A DNA stretch of 64,000 nucleotides, from positions 1,860,001 to 1,924,000 of the forward strand of contig NZ_CP009354.1 in the NCBI RefSeq assembly GCF_000772105.1. The letters run 5' to 3'. The position numbers and the translations under genes were made by a program. Each line of letters opens with the position of its first letter. The stretch's first letter is position 1. This document shows positions 46,166 to 55,899 of this stretch, piece after piece. The notes under the pieces were generated by a model. The model was not told where the DNA came from. It searched no databases and worked only from the letters and a program-made list of their open reading frames with translations. Source of the stretch: Vibrio tubiashii ATCC 19109. Its GTDB lineage: Bacteria; Pseudomonadota; Gammaproteobacteria; Enterobacterales; Vibrionaceae.

Positions 46166-47538
46166 TTCAGCTTATCTCCGATTAAGTATTCCAGTGCTTT
46201 ATCCATACGAATATGCGGCAAAGGCTCATCCGGTGAAGATTGTTGGGGTCTAAAGGCAGTAAACTCGAAGCCTTTCTCATGCCAGTAGTCTTGAGCGGGC
46301 AGCTTTTTGGGTACTTCACCGGGAAACACTGTAAGTGCTTGCTCATCCATAGTGACCCCTTGAATCGCAGGGTAAGATTGGTCGCCCTTACTAATAAAGC
46401 CTGCTTGCGTTGCCTGTATCGATGCCATGGTCATGCAGTTCATTTCAATATTTTCGTACGACGCGGTTTGCCATGCCGGATGCACCATCTGCTGGAGCAA
46501 AGAAACCAAATTGGTGTGCTGCTCCGGCGTTACATGGTCAGCTTTAGTTGCGGCAAACAATATCTTATCGATTCGAGGAGCAAACAAGCGCTTCAAGATA
46601 TTGCTTCGACCATAGCGGAAACTGTGCATGATCTGTTCTAGGGCATGACGCATATCGTGGAATGATTCATAGCCCGCATTAAGCGGTTGTAAACAGTCCA
46701 CCAGCACGATTTGACGGTCAAAAGTCGAAAAGTGATGTTTGTAGAACGCCTTAACCACTTTCTGTTGGTACTCTTGATAGCGTGCTTTGAGCATGGCTAA
46801 GTTAGAGCCTTTCTCTGCTTTGCTTTGTTGTTCAAACTGACAAGGGAAAAACTGCAGCACCGGGGCACCTTCTAAATCTCCGGGCAAGACAAACCGGCCC
46901 GGCTGCACCCAGTGCAAACCTTGCTCTTTACAGTTATGAAGAAACTCGGTGTAAAGCACAGAGACTTCTGCAAGAAGGTTTTCATCTAACTCCGCAGTTA
47001 AATCAATTTGTTTAAGCCGTTCTAGCCAAGGCTGAGCCAGTTCTTTACGCTTACCTTTCAATGCCTCGAACTGACTTTGCGACCACTGATGAAAGTCCAT
47101 ATCAAGCAGAGGTAAATCAAGTAACCACTCACCCGGGTAATCGATAATATCGATGTGTAAAGTAGATGTGCTGCCGAACAACTTTTTGGTCTTTTTCTGC
47201 GGACGATATTTTACTGCCAGTCGGATCTCACTCACGTCGCGAGTTGGTTCCGGCCAAATCGGCGGATCTAAATGTACATGCTGCATTGCCTCATCATAGG
47301 CAAAACGCGGAACAAGCATATTGGTTTGCGGCTCACGCTTGGCGCCGACTAATCTCTTGTCTCGCGCTGCGGAAAATAACGGTAGATTTTCATGAGTTGA
47401 AGTATGGAGAAGCTGATTAACGAGCGAGCTAATAAATGCGGTTTTACCCGCTCTAGAAAGACCTGTCACGGCAATACGAACATGGGAGTCCATAGTACGG
47501 CTAAGTAAATCATTAACTTCTTGAGTAATTTGCTTCAT
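46162..47538 (-). CDS. ycjX: YcjX family GTPase-like ATP-binding protein
   Basis: 458-residue P-loop protein. Walker A is [10 protein letters not shown] near residue 25, followed by [20 protein letters not shown] (switch region) and [14 protein letters not shown] near residue 340. The family is of unknown function and is linked to ycjF. The 4-bp overlap with ycjF indicates coupled translation. Confidence 0.9.
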   Translation of the reverse strand: MKQITQEVNDLLSRTMDSHVRIAVTGLSRAGKTAFISSLVNQLLHTSTHENLPLFSAARDKRLVGAKREPQTNMLVPRFAYDEAMQHVHLDPPIWPEPTRDVSEIRLAVKYRPQKKTKKLFGSTSTLHIDIIDYPGEWLLDLPLLDMDFHQWSQSQFEALKGKRKELAQPWLERLKQIDLTAELDENLLAEVSVLYTEFLHNCKEQGLHWVQPGRFVLPGDLEGAPVLQFFPCQFEQQSKAEKGSNLAMLKARYQEYQQKVVKAFYKHHFSTFDRQIVLVDCLQPLNAGYESFHDMRHALEQIMHSFRYGRSNILKRLFAPRIDKILFAATKADHVTPEQHTNLVSLLQQMVHPAWQTASYENIEMNCMTMASIQATQAGFISKGDQSYPAIQGVTMDEQALTVFPGEVPKKLPAQDYWHEKGFEFTAFRPQQSSPDEPLPHIRMDKALEYLIGDKLK

Positions 47539-47602
47539 TCACGTTCTCTTTGTTTCAATCACACTTTTAGCTTAGCGGCTCTAATCTTAATCCTAGATGA
47601 AC

Positions 47603-47631
47603 AAAAAAGCCCCTGATAAAAATCAGAGGCT
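47603..47631 (-). terminator. Terminator of the 61-residue gene
   Basis: On the minus strand the hairpin AGCCTCTGAT / ATCAGGGGCT (one T:G wobble) is followed by six Ts, downstream of the gene ending at 47658. Confidence 0.8.
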
Positions 47632-47657
47632 TAGTGTATCAGCGAAAACGATAAACG

Positions 47658-47843
47658 TTAGTCGTCTTCGATCAATTTGTAGATGACAAACAGAGCGATT
47701 TCTAACAGCACAAACAGAGCACAGCTAATGGTGACATACTTTTCATCGAAGATACTGATGCCATGGAGAATAAGGTCATATCCGACGAAAGCACCAATAA
47801 CCACCGCGATGATGATCTGTAAGATTTGAATAAAGCGTGGCAT
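47658..47843 (-). CDS. Small two-helix membrane protein
   Basis: 61 residues: MPRFIQILQIIIAVVIGAFV forms one membrane helix and ISCALFVLLEIALFVIYKLI the second. It has an AGGAGTAAAAATG start region and its own terminator. No recognised family. Probably an inner-membrane protein with the acidic C-terminal EDD in the cytoplasm. Confidence 0.7.
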   Translation of the reverse strand: MPRFIQILQIIIAVVIGAFVGYDLILHGISIFDEKYVTISCALFVLLEIALFVIYKLIEDD

Positions 47844-47965
47844 TTTTACTCCTGACTTAGGGTTACAACTCTAAACTATATAGACAAAAGGTGCAGCATT
47901 CGCTCCACCTTTGTCAAATTTTCACTAATTAAATCAGTGATTTCTCACAAGCTAAACAGTGACAA

Positions 47966-49489
47966 TTAAGCTTGGTCTTCCATTTCTTGGATTTTTACTT
48001 TCCAAGTGTCTGGACCAATCTGGTGAGCGTTTGCACCGTTTGAGTCAACCGCGACAGTCACAGGCATATCTTCTACTTCAAATTCGTAGATCGCCTCCAT
48101 GCCTAGGTCTTCAAATGCAACCACGCGCGCTTTCTTAATCGCTTTAGCAACCAAGTAAGCCGCACCGCCTACCGCCATTAGGTACACCGCTTTATGCTTT
48201 TTAATCGACTCAACTGTTGCAGGCCCGCGCTCGGCTTTACCAATCATGCCCATGATGCCCGTCTCTTCTAACATCATATCGGTAAACTTATCCATACGCG
48301 TAGAAGTCGTAGGACCAGCAGGACCAACCGCTTCATCACCCACAGCATCAACTGGACCTACGTAGTAGATAAATTTGCCTTTGAAGTCGACGCCTTCAGG
48401 CAAGCCTTCACCACTTTGCAGCATGCCTTGAATGCGTTTATGTGCTGCATCACGACCTGTTAGGATTTTGCCTGAAAGTAAAACGGTTTCACCTGTTTTC
48501 CACTTTTCTACTTCTTCTTGAGTCACTTCATCTAAATTAACACGGCGAGTATTCGCACCGGCTTCCCAAGTGATATCCGGCCACTCTTCAAGCTTAGGTG
48601 GTTGAAGATCTGCAGGGCCAGTTCCATCAAGCGTGAAATGGACGTGACGCGTCGCGGCACAGTTTGGAATCAAGCACACTGGCTTAGAAGCGGCGTGAGT
48701 TGGTGCCGTTTTAATTTTAACATCAACAACGGTAGTCAAACCGCCCAGACCTTGAGCACCAATACCAAGCTTGTTAACTCGATTGAAAATATCGAGGCGA
48801 AGCTCTTCTTCTGCATTTTGTGGACCACGGTCAATCAGCTCTTGAATGTCGATGTGCTCCATCAGAGACTCTTTCGCCAGTACCGCCGCTTTTTCTGCTG
48901 TACCACCAATGCCGATACCAAGCATACCTGGAGGACACCAACCTGCGCCCATTGTAGGTAGTGTTTTCTCTACCCATTCAGCGATATCATCCGATGGGTT
49001 AAGCATCACCATCTTGGTCTTGTTTTCTGAGCCGCCGCCTTTCGCCGCAATTTGAATTTCAACCTTGTTGCCCGGCACCATATTGATGTGAACAACGGCA
49101 GGAGTGTTGTCTTTAGTGTTGATTCGCTTACCTGCTGGATCCATAAGAACCGAGGCACGTAGCGGGTTGTCTGGGTTGTTGTATGCTTGGCGCACACCTT
49201 CATCAACCATTTGCTGAACAGTCAGCTCCGTTGAGTCCCACTGAACACCCATGCCCACATTCACAAAGCAGGTCACAATACCAGTGTCCTGACAGATCGG
49301 GCGATGGCCTTCTGCAGACATACGAGAGTTAATTAGGATTTGAGCAATGGCATCTTTCGCCGCTTGACTCTCTTCACGGTTATAGGCTTTTTCTAGGGCT
49401 TGGACAAAGTCTAATGGATGGTAATAAGAAATGTACTGGAGTGCATCAGCAACACTGCTGATCACATCCTGCTGGCGAATTACGGTCAT
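47966..49489 (-). CDS. fumA: Class I fumarate hydratase (4Fe-4S)
   Basis: 507-residue oxygen-sensitive fumarase of the citric acid cycle; interconverts fumarate and malate. It shows RPICQDTGIVTCFVNVGMGV, TVDV-type segments around IPNCAATRHVHFTLDGTGPA, and GPAGPTTSTRMDKFTDMMLE, with cysteines for the 4Fe-4S cluster. The length and single-chain form match FumA/FumB of enterobacteria. Transcribed alone. It depends on the Fe-S supply from suf or isc. Confidence 0.93.
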   Translation of the reverse strand: MTVIRQQDVISSVADALQYISYYHPLDFVQALEKAYNREESQAAKDAIAQILINSRMSAEGHRPICQDTGIVTCFVNVGMGVQWDSTELTVQQMVDEGVRQAYNNPDNPLRASVLMDPAGKRINTKDNTPAVVHINMVPGNKVEIQIAAKGGGSENKTKMVMLNPSDDIAEWVEKTLPTMGAGWCPPGMLGIGIGGTAEKAAVLAKESLMEHIDIQELIDRGPQNAEEELRLDIFNRVNKLGIGAQGLGGLTTVVDVKIKTAPTHAASKPVCLIPNCAATRHVHFTLDGTGPADLQPPKLEEWPDITWEAGANTRRVNLDEVTQEEVEKWKTGETVLLSGKILTGRDAAHKRIQGMLQSGEGLPEGVDFKGKFIYYVGPVDAVGDEAVGPAGPTTSTRMDKFTDMMLEETGIMGMIGKAERGPATVESIKKHKAVYLMAVGGAAYLVAKAIKKARVVAFEDLGMEAIYEFEVEDMPVTVAVDSNGANAHQIGPDTWKVKIQEMEDQA

Positions 49490-49658
49490 TGCATGCCTCG
49501 TTATATTTTTGCTTCCTTTTTATGGTCGAACACAAACGTTTGCTTGTTGATTTTATATTTGCAAAACACTGGTGTAGCGACCTTTGTGGTCATTATGATA
49601 CTCTTGCTTTCCTCAACACGCCACGTAATCAACGATCTCTTTGTCACAAATTAAACAA

Positions 49659-51023
49659 ATGAATAACATCAAGTCAAATCGCTTAGAAATCAAACCGATT
49701 CCTTATCAGCTAGACCTTGCAGCCCAACACTTTGCTAACATTCACCAGCGACCTTGGGCCATGTTATTGCGCTCTCCTTCCAGAACGCACGTTGATAGTC
49801 GATTTGATATCCTAGTGGCAGATCCAATAGCAACGATTACCACCCTTGGTGCCGAGAGCTATATCGTTACTGAAGGCGTAAAGGAAACCTCAAGCGACAA
49901 CCCATTTGAACTGCTTAAGCGAGTGCAAGCTCAAGTTTTGCCTAACCTCGAATATTGTGGTGAACTACCTTTTATTGGCGGTGCTTTGGGCTATTTTTCG
50001 TATGACTTAGGTCGCCAAGTTGAGCGAATGCCATCTCTTGCCAAACAAGATCTCGTCACCCCTGACATGGCGATTGGTCTCTATGATTGGGCGTTGATTG
50101 TCGACCATAAAGAGAAATCCGCTTATGTCGTCGGCTCTGACACTGAAGAGAAATGGCAATGGCTGACCAGTCAGCAAGAGAATAAAGTTGAAGCGTTTGC
50201 ACTGAGTGGTGGTTGGCAATCTAATATGACCAAAGAGTCATACAGCAGCAAGTTTGCTCAAGTTCAAGAATACCTGCGCTCTGGAGATTGTTACCAGATT
50301 AACTTGGCACAAAGATTCAGTGCGCCTTACCAAGGTTGTGAGTGGCAAGCTTATCAAAGGCTTGAAGGGGTAAACCAAGGTCCATTTTCTGCTTTCGTTA
50401 GAACGGAGCACGGCGCGATTCTAAGTGTCTCCCCTGAACGTTTCTTACAGGTGAAAGACAATGAAATTGAGACAAAGCCTATTAAAGGAACTCGCCCACG
50501 CTCTGCTGATCCACAAGCAGACCGAAATGCGGCTTATGAACTTGCTAACGCAGAAAAAGATCAAGCCGAAAATCTGATGATTGTTGACCTACTAAGAAAC
50601 GATGTTGGCCGAGTGGCGAAACCTGGCAGCGTACACGTACCCAAACTTTTTGATATAGAGAGCTTTCCTGCGGTACACCATTTAGTCAGTACCATTTGTG
50701 CCAAGCTCGATGACCAATATTGCGCAGCGGACTTATTGAAAGCCTCATTCCCGGGTGGTTCTATCACAGGGGCACCTAAAATTCGCGCAATGGAAATTAT
50801 TGAAGAGCTAGAGCCACACCGTCGAAGCGCTTACTGCGGCAGTATTGGCTATGTAAGCCGACATGGTCGTATGGACACCAGTATTACAATTCGTACGCTA
50901 GTCGCTGAAAATGGGAACATCCACGTATGGGCGGGAGGCGGTCTAGTCGCTGATAGCCAGTGTGAAGCGGAGTACCAAGAGACGCTTGATAAGTTGAGTA
51001 AGATCCTGCCGATCTTAGAGTAA
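49659..51023 (+). CDS. pabB: Aminodeoxychorismate synthase component I
   Basis: 454-residue enzyme that makes aminodeoxychorismate for folate synthesis. The PIKGTRPRS segment carries the lysine typical of PabB (anthranilate synthase has PIAGT), followed by LIVDLLRNDVGRVAKPGSV and SFPGGSITGAPKIRAMEIIE. ATG 49659 was chosen over TTG 49641. In E. coli the order is pabB-nudL-sdaA; here the H-NOX/kinase pair and sdaC are inserted. Confidence 0.93.
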   Translation: MNNIKSNRLEIKPIPYQLDLAAQHFANIHQRPWAMLLRSPSRTHVDSRFDILVADPIATITTLGAESYIVTEGVKETSSDNPFELLKRVQAQVLPNLEYCGELPFIGGALGYFSYDLGRQVERMPSLAKQDLVTPDMAIGLYDWALIVDHKEKSAYVVGSDTEEKWQWLTSQQENKVEAFALSGGWQSNMTKESYSSKFAQVQEYLRSGDCYQINLAQRFSAPYQGCEWQAYQRLEGVNQGPFSAFVRTEHGAILSVSPERFLQVKDNEIETKPIKGTRPRSADPQADRNAAYELANAEKDQAENLMIVDLLRNDVGRVAKPGSVHVPKLFDIESFPAVHHLVSTICAKLDDQYCAADLLKASFPGGSITGAPKIRAMEIIEELEPHRRSAYCGSIGYVSRHGRMDTSITIRTLVAENGNIHVWAGGGLVADSQCEAEYQETLDKLSKILPILE

Positions 51024-51026
51024 ACA

Positions 51027-51098
51027 ATGGTAAGGGGCACAGGCTGACTGTCTGCAGCGTTTTCTGTAAGGAGAGAGTCGCATGGGCAGCCTTACCAT
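51027..51098. other. Structured element downstream of pabB
   Basis: Arms ATGGTAAGG (51027-51035) and CCTTACCAT (51090-51098) enclose a nested stem GCTG / CAGC (51043-51046 / 51087-51090) and GACT / AGTC. A short minus-strand frame (MVRLPMRLSPYRKRCRQSAC...) fits exactly between the arms, but is probably incidental. The element starts 3 bp after the pabB stop. No T-tract follows, so it is not a plain terminator. Confidence 0.4.
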
Positions 51099-51225
51099 AG
51101 ACGTAGCAGTGAGAACCCCTTCAACACCAAAGCCTGAGAATTAACAGCCCATGCAACAATTTGAAATTCTGCTCTTAGCTTAACCAACTCTAATTTATAG
51201 TAAGCGCTACAAGCTCGGGCATTAA

Positions 51226-51248
51226 GAAATGTTATAACATAACAATAA
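51226..51248. promoter_or_regulatory. Zur-like site with no obvious gene
   Basis: GAAATGTTATAACATAACA matches the left arm and most of the right arm of the Zur consensus (19 of 23 overall). It lies between pabB and the kinase gene, both of which end here, so there is no coding gene start within 1.7 kb. It may serve an unannotated RNA or be a degenerate site. Confidence 0.35.
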
Positions 51249-51323
51249 TAAAAGGAAGCATTTCTTGCTCGCTCTCTATGCCATCAAATTTATTTAAACA
51301 AGTGCCCGCAACTTTGGTGCAGG

Positions 51324-53021
51324 CTAGCTCCATTTTTCGAGCATCAGTTTTAGATCTTTGGCCGTATAGGGCTTAGTTAAAATATCATCCATACCGCACT
51401 GGATGCATTTCTCGCGTTCTTCAAGCGTGGTTCCCGCCGTTAACGCAATGATGGGTAATGTATACGCCTGCTCTCTTAAGTACGCGGTAGCCTCAAAGCC
51501 ATCCATCTCGGGCATACGGCAATCCATAAAGACAAGGTCATAGCTAGCAGAATTAAACGCCTTGATCGCCTCAAGGCCATTATTTGCCATATCAGGAGTA
51601 ATTGAGAGCTTCTTTAACATTTGATTGATGATGACTTGGTTCATACGAATATCATCAACCACAAGAATGGATAGCTCATCTAGCGGCTTAAATTGGGTTT
51701 TCTGTTCTGCTTTACCAGCGCTCACCGTCCACTCAGCGGTTTCTTTAAGCGGCAAAAGCACTTCAAACGTACTTCCTTTTCCGATTTCACTAGAGAGCGA
51801 TATTTCGCCAGACATCAACTCGACAAGATTTTTGCAGATCGCGAGACCTAGCCCTGTCCCTTCAAAGTTTCGCTTCGCGGTTCTATCAGCCTGAACAAAT
51901 GGTGTGAACAATTGCGCTTGCGACTCTTCACTGATCCCTATCCCAGTGTCAGAGATAGCGAAGATTAAGTTTTCGTTTTCCCACTTAACTTTGATTATCA
52001 CCTTACCGTGCGAGGTAAACTTGATCGCATTGCCCGCCAAATTGATCAGAATCTGACTAATACGTTCAAAGTCACCAATCAGAGCCGTTGGAATCGTGTT
52101 TTGTTCAATGATCTCAAAGCCGACCCCTTTCTCTAGCGCTTTTGTTTCGAAGATACCTAACACCATTTCTCGCATTTCTGACCATAAGAATTGCGAGGGA
52201 ATCAACTGCATCATCCCTGCACTCATTTTGCTAAAGTCGAGGATGTCATTGATGATATGGCGAAGCAGGTCGCCTGAATGCGAAAGGTTGCTTAGCAGGG
52301 TTTGTTGCTCTTCATCTAACTGAGTTCCGGCTAACAGTTCAGCGCTGCCTAATAAACCGTTGAGAGGCGTTCTGAGTTCGTGGTTGATCATGGCAACAAA
52401 CTCTTTGGTCGAGCGTTCTGACTCTTCAGCCCTCGCTCTCGCTTCTTGGTTGCTTGTCACAATCAGTTGGCGACTGATCGCGCTGCATAATAACTCGGCA
52501 ACCAGTAATAACTGATTAACCACAAACTCTCGGTCGATATCTTCACTAGTCAAGTCAACAGTCAGTTCACCGACAATTTTATGCTCTACTTCGATCGGTA
52601 GCTTCAATGAATTGCTGTGCCAGATCGCATAGGGTTTCACTAAGCTTAAATCTTTCTCTTCCGCCGAACCAAATACATTGCCGATAACCGAGTTCATCAG
52701 CTCGGGCTCAATGTACAAACCTACACCAGACAATGCCGAAGAAGCCGTGAGTCTTTCGAGTAAATTGGCAATCAAGCCATCATCAAGCGTTCGGCTTAAA
52801 AATGCCCTGCCGAAGTGGATCAACGCTTCACTGATATGCTGTTCGAATTCAAGCTTATGCAGATCACTATGGGTTTGCCTTTTTAGCTGCGTTAGCACCA
52901 ACTTCAAATGCTGATTAGACTCGTACAGCTCTAAACTTTTTTGCTCCAATAACGCTTCGGCTTGTTTACGAGCAGCTATTTCTCTGGCTAGCTTTCTTTC
53001 TAAAGGGGTGTCCTTATCCAT
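51324..53021 (-). CDS. hqsK: H-NOX-associated hybrid histidine kinase (HnoK/HqsK type)
   Basis: 565-residue soluble kinase without membrane segments. An N-terminal coiled coil (about 1-60) and a helical region are followed by HisKA with H214 (MINHELRTPLNG), HATPase (NLAGNAIKFT, DTGIGI, GTGLGLAICKNLV) and a receiver (VFMDCRMPEMDGFEA). It starts 5 bp after hnoX. In V. harveyi and relatives H-NOX bound to NO inhibits such a kinase, which feeds phosphate to LuxU in quorum sensing. Confidence 0.93.
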   Translation of the reverse strand: MDKDTPLERKLAREIAARKQAEALLEQKSLELYESNQHLKLVLTQLKRQTHSDLHKLEFEQHISEALIHFGRAFLSRTLDDGLIANLLERLTASSALSGVGLYIEPELMNSVIGNVFGSAEEKDLSLVKPYAIWHSNSLKLPIEVEHKIVGELTVDLTSEDIDREFVVNQLLLVAELLCSAISRQLIVTSNQEARARAEESERSTKEFVAMINHELRTPLNGLLGSAELLAGTQLDEEQQTLLSNLSHSGDLLRHIINDILDFSKMSAGMMQLIPSQFLWSEMREMVLGIFETKALEKGVGFEIIEQNTIPTALIGDFERISQILINLAGNAIKFTSHGKVIIKVKWENENLIFAISDTGIGISEESQAQLFTPFVQADRTAKRNFEGTGLGLAICKNLVELMSGEISLSSEIGKGSTFEVLLPLKETAEWTVSAGKAEQKTQFKPLDELSILVVDDIRMNQVIINQMLKKLSITPDMANNGLEAIKAFNSASYDLVFMDCRMPEMDGFEATAYLREQAYTLPIIALTAGTTLEEREKCIQCGMDDILTKPYTAKDLKLMLEKWS

Positions 53022-53026
53022 TTAGG

Positions 53027-53569
53027 CTATCCTACTACACTCACCTTGAACCGAACTTGACTGCCATCTTCCGCCAAGTTTTCCATCGTCGTTGCTATCT
53101 TCTCATCAAAAAACTCACCACAACCTTCGATTAAACCTAAACAGACATGAGACATACAACGGGCACTATGATAGTCAAAGACCATCTCGCTTTCCGCCTC
53201 AGAGATAAATATGAAGGAAGGAGGGTTGGCTTCGGGATAAAGTTTTTTAACTTCGATATGGATATAGTCTTCGACCAATTTAATAAATTGAAACGTCGAC
53301 TTGCACTCTTGTAAGCTATTATTATCAGGTAAGGTGTTATAAAGGTTATTAAAAACTGACTGACCAAAAACTCGTTGAAGATCTTCTGGTGAGATACCCG
53401 TCCGAACGCTGAGCTGCATGATGAGCTTGACCAAGTTGCGATGGTCATAACTGCCCACAGAAGTGTAGACGCCATCATCACCCACAGCGGAAAGCAAGCT
53501 ATCCAGTTCTTCTAAACCAAATTTTTGTTCAACCAAGTCCATAAACTCAGTAAAGATAATACCTTTCAT
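53027..53569 (-). CDS. hnoX: H-NOX haem nitric oxide sensor
   Basis: 180-residue haem protein. The proximal haem ligand is H104 (DYIHIEVKKLYPEANPPSF) and the propionate-binding YxSxR motif is Y133-H-S135-A-R137. It begins MKGIIFTEFMDLVEQKFG, the usual H-NOX start. It binds NO and controls the kinase encoded 5 bp downstream. Divergent from nudL with an 84-bp gap. Confidence 0.95.
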   Translation of the reverse strand: MKGIIFTEFMDLVEQKFGLEELDSLLSAVGDDGVYTSVGSYDHRNLVKLIMQLSVRTGISPEDLQRVFGQSVFNNLYNTLPDNNSLQECKSTFQFIKLVEDYIHIEVKKLYPEANPPSFIFISEAESEMVFDYHSARCMSHVCLGLIEGCGEFFDEKIATTMENLAEDGSQVRFKVSVVG

Positions 53570-53653
53570 TAATTACGCCATCCTTGCGCTAATGGGTGTA
53601 GTAGAAAGCATGAGCCATATTGAAGGCTTTTTCAAATATCAAAAGGAGCTAAC

Positions 53654-54262
53654 GTGTTGTCTGAGCTAAATAAAAATCACTTGATCCAGCGATTTCAAAT
53701 GCACCAAACCGTTGACTATCACCAAGAAGCTCTCAACCGTGTCTCACACCTCAATCAAACCCACTTACGTAAAGCCTCTGTGTTGGTTGGTTTTGTCGAA
53801 CGCGAAAACGGCATTAATGTTCTTTTCACTCGCCGAGCCAAGCATCTGAAACATCACCCCGGTCAGGTCAGCTTTCCAGGTGGGAAATTCGAATCTAGTG
53901 ATATCGACTTATCCCACACAGCGTTACGAGAGACTTATGAAGAAGTAGGAATAGAGCAAAGCCAAATTGAAATATTTGGTCAAATGCCAGAACTGGTAAC
54001 AATAAGTCGATTTACAGTCACCCCCTTCTTGGGATTCATTTCTCCTAATTATCAAACACGCATTGACAAAAATGAAGTCGATGAAGTTTTTGAAGTGCCT
54101 GCTACTGTAGTTTTAGATAGAGAAAAATTACACAGTCAGCAATTTCGAGTTAACAATTTTTCACATCGAGTGTTTGGGCTTTCCTACAATTCTCATTTTA
54201 TCTGGGGTATGACCGCGCAAATCATACAAGCGATGCAAAATCACATTATGAATCAGCATTAA
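53654..54262 (+). CDS. nudL: Nudix CoA pyrophosphatase
   Basis: 202-residue Nudix hydrolase of the CoA pyrophosphatase group (E. coli NudL/YeaB). The subgroup motif VLFTRRAKHLKHHPGQVSFP is followed by the Nudix box GGKF...LRETYEEVGI. It would cleave CoA and its derivatives. GTG 53654 is preceded by AAAAGGAGCTAAC, a strong ribosome-binding site, which decides the start. Confidence 0.92.
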   Translation: MLSELNKNHLIQRFQMHQTVDYHQEALNRVSHLNQTHLRKASVLVGFVERENGINVLFTRRAKHLKHHPGQVSFPGGKFESSDIDLSHTALRETYEEVGIEQSQIEIFGQMPELVTISRFTVTPFLGFISPNYQTRIDKNEVDEVFEVPATVVLDREKLHSQQFRVNNFSHRVFGLSYNSHFIWGMTAQIIQAMQNHIMNQH

Positions 54263-54551
54263 TAACTCTGGTAAATGAAACAAATCCATTCACATTAGTT
54301 AAATTGTTTATCAATAACGGAAACGTTTTCTGAGACATACATTAAACAAATTCATAACAACATTAGATTTACTAATGCATCGCATTAGCATAAATCACTA
54401 GTAGCACATCATTTTCGTGAGCAAAAACCTGTTTTTGACATATCATGTTATAACTTGAATCAATTCATGATTTAGATCTAGTTTTCGTGCAAGGTTTTTA
54501 TGCAAAATTGCCCCCGACTTATTTCCTGTTCCCAAAAATGAGTATCACAAA
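54263..54551. promoter_or_regulatory. Long upstream region of sdaC
   Basis: About 290 bp. TTGACA at 54434-54439 with TTATAACT about 10 bp after it is an incomplete promoter match. There is no clear hairpin or leader frame. It probably contains the sdaC promoter with a leader of about 100 nt. Confidence 0.4.
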
Positions 54552-55805
54552 ATGAATACTACAACTACTGCGGCTTCGACCGCACAATCGTCTAGTAAGT
54601 TTACTTACAAAGACTTCACTTGGTGTCTATCACTTTTCGGTACCGCTGTAGGTGCTGGCGTACTTTTCCTTCCTATTAAAGCAGGTGCAGGTGGTTTTTG
54701 GCCATTAGTTATCCTTGCTCTAATCGCAGCACCAATGACTTGGTTCGCTCACAAATCTCTTGCTCGCTTCGTACTTTCTGCGAAAAACCCTGAAGCTGAT
54801 ATCACTGACACTGTTGAAGAACACTTTGGTAAGACTGGCGCAAACCTTATTACTTTTGCCTACTTCTTCGCTATCTACCCAATCGTTCTTATCTACGGTG
54901 TTGGTATCACAAACACGGTTGACTCTTTTTTAGTTAACCAAATGGGTATGGAATCAATTCCTCGTCCAATCCTGTCAGGCGCACTAATCGCTGCAATGAC
55001 TGCGGGCGTAGTGTTTGGTAAAGAGCTAATGCTGAAAGCGACATCTGCACTGGTATACCCACTAGTGTTCATCCTACTTGCGCTTTCTTTCTACCTAATT
55101 CCAGATTGGAACAGCTCAATGGTAGAAGTGGCACCTGACTGGTCTTCTATGCCATCTGTTGTTTGGCTAGCAATTCCAATCATCGTATTCTCTTTCAACC
55201 ACAGCCCTGTTATCTCTCAGTTCTCTAAAGAGCAACGTCGTGTTCACGGTGAAAATGCAGTTCAGAAAACTGACACTATCACTGGCGGCGCAGCGATGAT
55301 GCTAATGGGTTTTGTAATGTTCTTCGTATTCTCAGTTGTTCTATCTCTGTCTCCAGAGCAACTAGCAATGGCGCAAGAGCAAAACATCTCAGTTCTTTCT
55401 TACCTAGCGAACGTTCACGAATCACCACTTATCTCTTACATGGGTCCACTAGTGGCATTCGCAGCGATCACATCTAGCTACTTCGGTCACTTCCTAGGTG
55501 CACACGAAGGTCTAGTAGGTCTAATCAAATCTCGCTCTGAAGCGCCAGTAAGCAAGATTGAAAAAGGTTCTCTACTGTTCATCGTTATCACTACTTGGAT
55601 CGTGGCTATCGTTAACCCGAGCATCCTAGGTATGATTGAAACAATGGGTGCGCCAATGATTGCGGCAATCCTATTCCTAATGCCAGTATTCGCAATGCAG
55701 AAAGTGCCAGCTATGGCGAAGTACAAAACTTCTGCACCTGTACAGATTTTCACAGCAATCTGTGGTATTGCGGCAATTACTTCTGTAATCTACGGCGCTC
55801 TTTAA
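54552..55805 (+). CDS. sdaC: Serine transporter SdaC (HAAAP family)
   Basis: 417-residue inner-membrane serine permease with 11 hydrophobic segments. GTAVGAGVLFLPIKAGAGGF near residue 30 and AIPIIVFSFNHSPVISQF mid-protein are hallmarks of the SdaC/DsdX-type HAAAP group. Codon use is strongly biased, suggesting high expression. It precedes the serine deaminase gene, forming an uptake-and-degradation pair. Confidence 0.93.
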   Translation: MNTTTTAASTAQSSSKFTYKDFTWCLSLFGTAVGAGVLFLPIKAGAGGFWPLVILALIAAPMTWFAHKSLARFVLSAKNPEADITDTVEEHFGKTGANLITFAYFFAIYPIVLIYGVGITNTVDSFLVNQMGMESIPRPILSGALIAAMTAGVVFGKELMLKATSALVYPLVFILLALSFYLIPDWNSSMVEVAPDWSSMPSVVWLAIPIIVFSFNHSPVISQFSKEQRRVHGENAVQKTDTITGGAAMMLMGFVMFFVFSVVLSLSPEQLAMAQEQNISVLSYLANVHESPLISYMGPLVAFAAITSSYFGHFLGAHEGLVGLIKSRSEAPVSKIEKGSLLFIVITTWIVAIVNPSILGMIETMGAPMIAAILFLMPVFAMQKVPAMAKYKTSAPVQIFTAICGIAAITSVIYGAL

Positions 55806-55856
55806 TCCAAGGCTTTATAAAGTCTGATTAAACCAAGAATATAACGATAATAAATA

Positions 55857-55880
55857 AGCCTCCCCACCCCTTGGGAGGCT
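55857..55880 (+). terminator. Weak hairpin between sdaC and sdaA
   Basis: Arms AGCCTCCC / GGGAGGCT with TTGTT after. The T-tract is short, so this may reduce rather than stop transcription into sdaA. Confidence 0.55.
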
Positions 55881-55899
55881 TTGTTCTGAGGTAATCGAT

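Noticed and set aside
46240..46641. 133-residue plus-strand frame opposite ycjX
   Set aside because: Antisense to conserved ycjX sequence, with no start signal and no family resemblance.
51020..51130. Integron attC/VCR site or riboswitch after pabB
   Set aside because: The long inverted arms suggested attC, but no core-site sequences or cassette genes are present; it also lacks the conserved cores of TPP, lysine, glycine, cobalamin and c-di-GMP riboswitches, and SRP RNA.
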